Assembly (NCBI GenBank): GCA_022828425.1
Contig: CP094685.1
Location: 2,232,001-2,296,000, forward strand
Source of the DNA: Candidatus Thiothrix sulfatifontis
Lineage (GTDB): Bacteria; Pseudomonadota; Gammaproteobacteria; Thiotrichales; Thiotrichaceae
Reading direction: 5' to 3'
DNA: 64,000 nt
In this document: positions 61,639 to 64,000 of the stretch, in pieces
Layout: each line of letters begins with the position of its first letter
Numbering within the stretch: position 1 is the first letter of the stretch
Translations under genes and position numbers: made by a program
The notes under the pieces: model-generated
The model's database searches: none
What the model was told of the DNA's origin: nothing
What the model saw: the letters and a program-made list of their open reading frames with translations, nothing else

Positions 61639-62420
61639 CACCGGCTTATATCCCAGTGTTTAATCGCCCAGTCCCAGCACGCGCTAAGGTGTGAGAATTC
61701 GTGCGCGTCGGGGCAGGGTTGTTTGAGAAAGCGTAGCGCTGTAACCAGAGTTTGCAAGCGTTCGCTAGTATTCAGTGCAGGTGCAAGGTTCTGTTTGCTC
61801 AGTTTTTGCCCGAATTCATTTAATACTAACGGTACGTGTGCGTAATGCGGTTGCGGTAACTGCAACAATTGTTGCAACCAGATTTGCCGGGGAGTGTTAT
61901 CCAGTAAATCGACACCGCGCACCACTTGAGTCACCCCCTGAAAAGCATCATCGACCACCACCGCTAATTGATAAGCAAACAGGCCATCAGCGCGTAGCAG
62001 TACAAAATCACCCACGTCACGGCTTAGGCACTGACAATAATTGCCTTGAATGCCATCATGGAAACAAATGGGATAATCCGGTGTGCGCACGCGGATAGCG
62101 GGCAACGTTGGCAAGCCTTTGCGCGAACGGGTGCAGGAATAAGTGTGCGTTCCTAAACGCGCGAGTGCTGCGCGGTAAGCATCTTGGCGCTGACTTTGGT
62201 AAAGAATGTCACCATCCCATTCAAAGCCGTAGGCATCCAAGGTTTGAATAATGCTGTTGGTTGCGCCCGGCTGTTCACGTGGCTTGTCAAGGTCTTCGAT
62301 ACGTAGCAGCCAACGCCCTTGGGCTTGCCGTGCCGCCAGATAACTGGCGGTTGCGGCGACCAGAGAGCCAAAATGCAATGGGCCGGTAGGGGATGGGGCA
62401 AACCTGCCAACGGTAAGCAA
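61626..62420 (-). CDS. gluQ: Glutamyl-Q tRNA(Asp) synthetase
   Basis: It attaches glutamate to queuosine in tRNA(Asp). [20 protein letters not shown] contains the HIGH-like [15 protein letters not shown] is typical, and FGQKLSKQN is the KMSKS equivalent. It lacks the anticodon domain, so at 264 residues it is GluQ rather than GltX. The start is TTG 62418-62420, with GAGG 10 bases before it. It directly follows dksA, the usual order. Confidence 0.94.
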   Translation of the reverse strand: MLTVGRFAPSPTGPLHFGSLVAATASYLAARQAQGRWLLRIEDLDKPREQPGATNSIIQTLDAYGFEWDGDILYQSQRQDAYRAALARLGTHTYSCTRSRKGLPTLPAIRVRTPDYPICFHDGIQGNYCQCLSRDVGDFVLLRADGLFAYQLAVVVDDAFQGVTQVVRGVDLLDNTPRQIWLQQLLQLPQPHYAHVPLVLNEFGQKLSKQNLAPALNTSERLQTLVTALRFLKQPCPDAHEFSHLSACWDWAIKHWDISRCQTG

Positions 62421-62432
62421 GGCTGGGTGTCC

Positions 62433-62888
62433 TCAGACCGCCATTTGCTTTTCCTTGATTTCTTGCGTGGTTTTGCAGTCGATGCAAAGTTCGGCGGTCG
62501 GGCGGACTTCTAAACGCTGCAAGCCGATTTCAACCCCGCAGGCATCGCAGTAACCGTAGTCATCATCATCCAGTCGTGTGATGGTTTTCTCGATTTTACG
62601 AATCAATTTGCGTTCACGGTCACGGGCACGCAGTTCCAGCGCGAATTCTTCTTCCTGAGTGGCGCGGTCGGCTGGGTCGGAAAAGTTAGTGGCATCTTCT
62701 TTCATGTGATCGACAGTGCGATCCACTTCTTCCATCAGGGATTTTTTCCATGCGACCAAAATATGACGAAAATGTGCCAGTTGCTTTTCGTTCATGTACT
62801 CTTCGCCGGGTTCGGGGGTGTAGGGTTCGATACCGTCGACGGGTAGAGCGGCTTTTCTGCTCAGGTAGTTTACATTATCAGTTGCCAT
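62433..62888 (-). CDS. dksA: RNA polymerase-binding transcription factor DksA
   Basis: It binds the RNA polymerase secondary channel and, with ppGpp, tunes rRNA and amino-acid promoters. The coiled-coil tip has DPADRATQEEEFALELRARD, with the paired Asp residues and the Ala. The zinc finger is YCDACG followed by LCIDCK. It is 151 residues from the ATG at 62888 (MATDNVNYLS). A GGAG site at 62895-62898 supports that start over a TTG at 62900. Confidence 0.97.
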   Translation of the reverse strand: MATDNVNYLSRKAALPVDGIEPYTPEPGEEYMNEKQLAHFRHILVAWKKSLMEEVDRTVDHMKEDATNFSDPADRATQEEEFALELRARDRERKLIRKIEKTITRLDDDDYGYCDACGVEIGLQRLEVRPTAELCIDCKTTQEIKEKQMAV

Positions 62889-62978
62889 TGTTATCTCCAA
62901 CAGTGAGTGGCGATGATCAGCTATTTTGTTGTAGAAACGTTTTGCGTTTTAACACTGACCAGCAATTTACGCGGGCGG

Positions 62979-62984
62979 ATTATA
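62979..62984 (-). promoter_or_regulatory. Possible -10 box of a dksA promoter
   Basis: Minus-strand TATAAT lies about 90 bases upstream of dksA in the 177-base gap after the DUF3426 gene. The -35 position reads CTGTTT, a poor match, so the call is tentative. Confidence 0.4.
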
Positions 62985-63065
62985 GCTGAATTATTCATAA
63001 TAAACAGAACTTTCGTATTTCTTTCGGATTTTTATCAAAAAAATTATGCGCTTACACCTTTTTAT

Positions 63066-63788
63066 TCACATAAAGCGAAACTGAAAGCGCACCGCTGTGT
63101 CACCGGGGTCGGTGATATTGAGCAATAATTCATCCGGTTCGCCAATAGGCATGAGTTGTCCCTTGAAATGGGGTACGTACTCTTCAGGTGGAAAACGCCG
63201 CAACGCGATAACTTTATTGTTTTGATCCAAAAAACTGACTTCAATCATGGGATAAGGTTGGGGGAATACGGCTTCATTTTGGATGGATGCACTGATCGTC
63301 AGAACTTTAGGGGTATTGGGATGTGAATAAACATTGCGGCTTAGTAAATCAATTTTGCGTATATCACGCGGTTGGGTAAGGTTGCACCCCACGAAACCAC
63401 ACACCTTTTGGGTCAATGCAGCGGTAAGCGGTTGTTGTGCCAACCAATGACGGCTGTTGTAAAGCACTTGCAACAGCAATAATACCAGCAATATGCTGAC
63501 AAGCACTGCCTTCCAGATGCTCGGTCTTGGTTTAGGCCAAGACCACTGGAATAATGGGCGCGAAGCAGGGCGACCAGTTTTGAGTCGTGGGGGAATATCG
63601 GTAAGGTCAGCAGCGGTAGCGGTGCTTAATTTGGCAAACCGGCGCTCTTCGGGCAGTGTTTGGCTTAAGCTTTTCATCGCGTCGAAAATGTTGTCACATT
63701 CACCACAGCGCAACAACCCTTGGGCTGCTGTTAATTCTTTCATGGTAACGCGAAAAATCGCGTTGCAGTGGTTACACTGTGTATACAT
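63066..63788 (-). CDS. Zinc-ribbon and DUF3426 membrane protein
   Basis: The N-terminus has YTQCNHCNAIFRVT and RCGECDNIFDA, the MJ0042-type zinc ribbon (two CxxC). A transmembrane helix is at about 93-112 (KAVLVSILLVLLLLQVLY). The rest is the DUF3426 domain (LTISASIQNEAVFPQPYPMI, IALRRFPPEEY). It is 240 residues long. The function is unknown; it lies downstream of prmA, a common arrangement. Confidence 0.9.
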   Translation of the reverse strand: MYTQCNHCNAIFRVTMKELTAAQGLLRCGECDNIFDAMKSLSQTLPEERRFAKLSTATAADLTDIPPRLKTGRPASRPLFQWSWPKPRPSIWKAVLVSILLVLLLLQVLYNSRHWLAQQPLTAALTQKVCGFVGCNLTQPRDIRKIDLLSRNVYSHPNTPKVLTISASIQNEAVFPQPYPMIEVSFLDQNNKVIALRRFPPEEYVPHFKGQLMPIGEPDELLLNITDPGDTAVRFQFRFM

Positions 63789-63898
63789 GACTCCGCGCCA
63801 TTTGATTAATCGCTTTATTCTAGTTGTTGTTTGGCAAAAATGTTTAGTTTAGGCGAGAGAAAATATCACCAGTCGCGTAGTTGGACAAAAAATACAGA

Positions 63899-64000
63899 CT
63901 AGCGGCGCACACCCGTGACCCGTAGCCAATCTTCTTTTTGCACCAGCGAAAATTCATCTAATGACGCTTGGTAAGCTTGCGTAATCGCGGCGGCTTGTTC
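63899..64000 (-). CDS. prmA: Ribosomal protein L11 methyltransferase, C-terminal end (gene continues beyond the window)
   Basis: The last 33 codons enter from the right edge and stop with TAG at 63899-63901. The peptide EQAAAITQAYQ...DEFSLVQKEDWLRVTG fits the end of PrmA, where the E. coli protein also ends in EEW-R-TG. The downstream DUF3426 neighbour agrees with the usual order. The active site lies outside the window. Confidence 0.75.
   Translation of the reverse strand, partial: EQAAAITQAYQASLDEFSLVQKEDWLRVTGVRR

Overview
The window is a gammaproteobacterial chromosome segment, packed with genes and with no rRNA, tRNA, CRISPR array or insertion sequence that I could see. The housekeeping order is typical of Gammaproteobacteria: yceD-rpmF-plsX-fabH, hisC-tyrA-aroA-cmk-rpsA-ihfB-lapB-pyrF, nudJ-mnmA-hflD, gluQ-dksA and prmA-DUF3426. 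Together with the DUF1800/DUF1501 pair, the AAA/PD-(D/E)XK protein and the very large SdrD-type surface protein, this suggests a Thiothrix-like (Thiotrichales) organism. That assignment is an inference from content and was not tested by a search.

Layout. 0-2 kb: the tail of an Lcl/DUF1566-like protein and an AAA-ATPase/nuclease-fold protein. 1.9-5.5 kb: the oxidative pentose phosphate operon gnd-zwf-pgl. 5.6-8 kb: hemB-aroE facing maf (yceF). 8.1-12.8 kb: yceD-rpmF, then plsX-fabH, a CYTH protein and a DEAD-box helicase. 12.8-22.1 kb: aromatic and histidine biosynthesis, cmk, S1, IHF-beta, LapB and PyrF, with an oppositely oriented lipoprotein hydrolase between tyrA and aroA. 22.1-24.4 kb: nudJ-mnmA-hflD on the minus strand. 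24.4-27.2 kb: sucA without sucB.

27.2-34 kb is an accessory stretch. It holds a 1531-residue SF1 helicase with a C-terminal Vsr-like nuclease, dusB without fis, and a nucleotidyltransferase/partner pair that resembles a toxin-antitoxin module. 34-40.5 kb: a conserved P-loop ATPase next to a MetA-type acyltransferase, an unknown membrane protein, the secreted DUF1800/DUF1501 pair, and rdgC. 40.5-44.9 kb: a DUF349 protein and metG; metG carries a palindromic repeat element inside its reading frame.

45-59.7 kb is devoted to the cell surface. Two tandem duplicated lipoproteins have Ala-rich stalks and Lcl/DUF1566-like heads. They face a single 11.9-kb gene for a 3967-residue exported protein made of SdrD-type, Calx-beta, propeller-like, beta-helix and cadherin-like modules. 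59.9-64 kb returns to housekeeping: a WrbA-like flavoprotein, a DUF2069 protein, ispF, a pterin dehydratase, gluQ, dksA, a DUF3426 protein and the 3' end of prmA.

No intergenic gap exceeds 300 bases. Many neighbours overlap by ATGA or TAATG, which implies translational coupling. The most interesting items are the helicase-nuclease, the in-frame palindrome in metG, the giant modular protein with its facing lipoprotein pair, and the nucleotidyltransferase pair.
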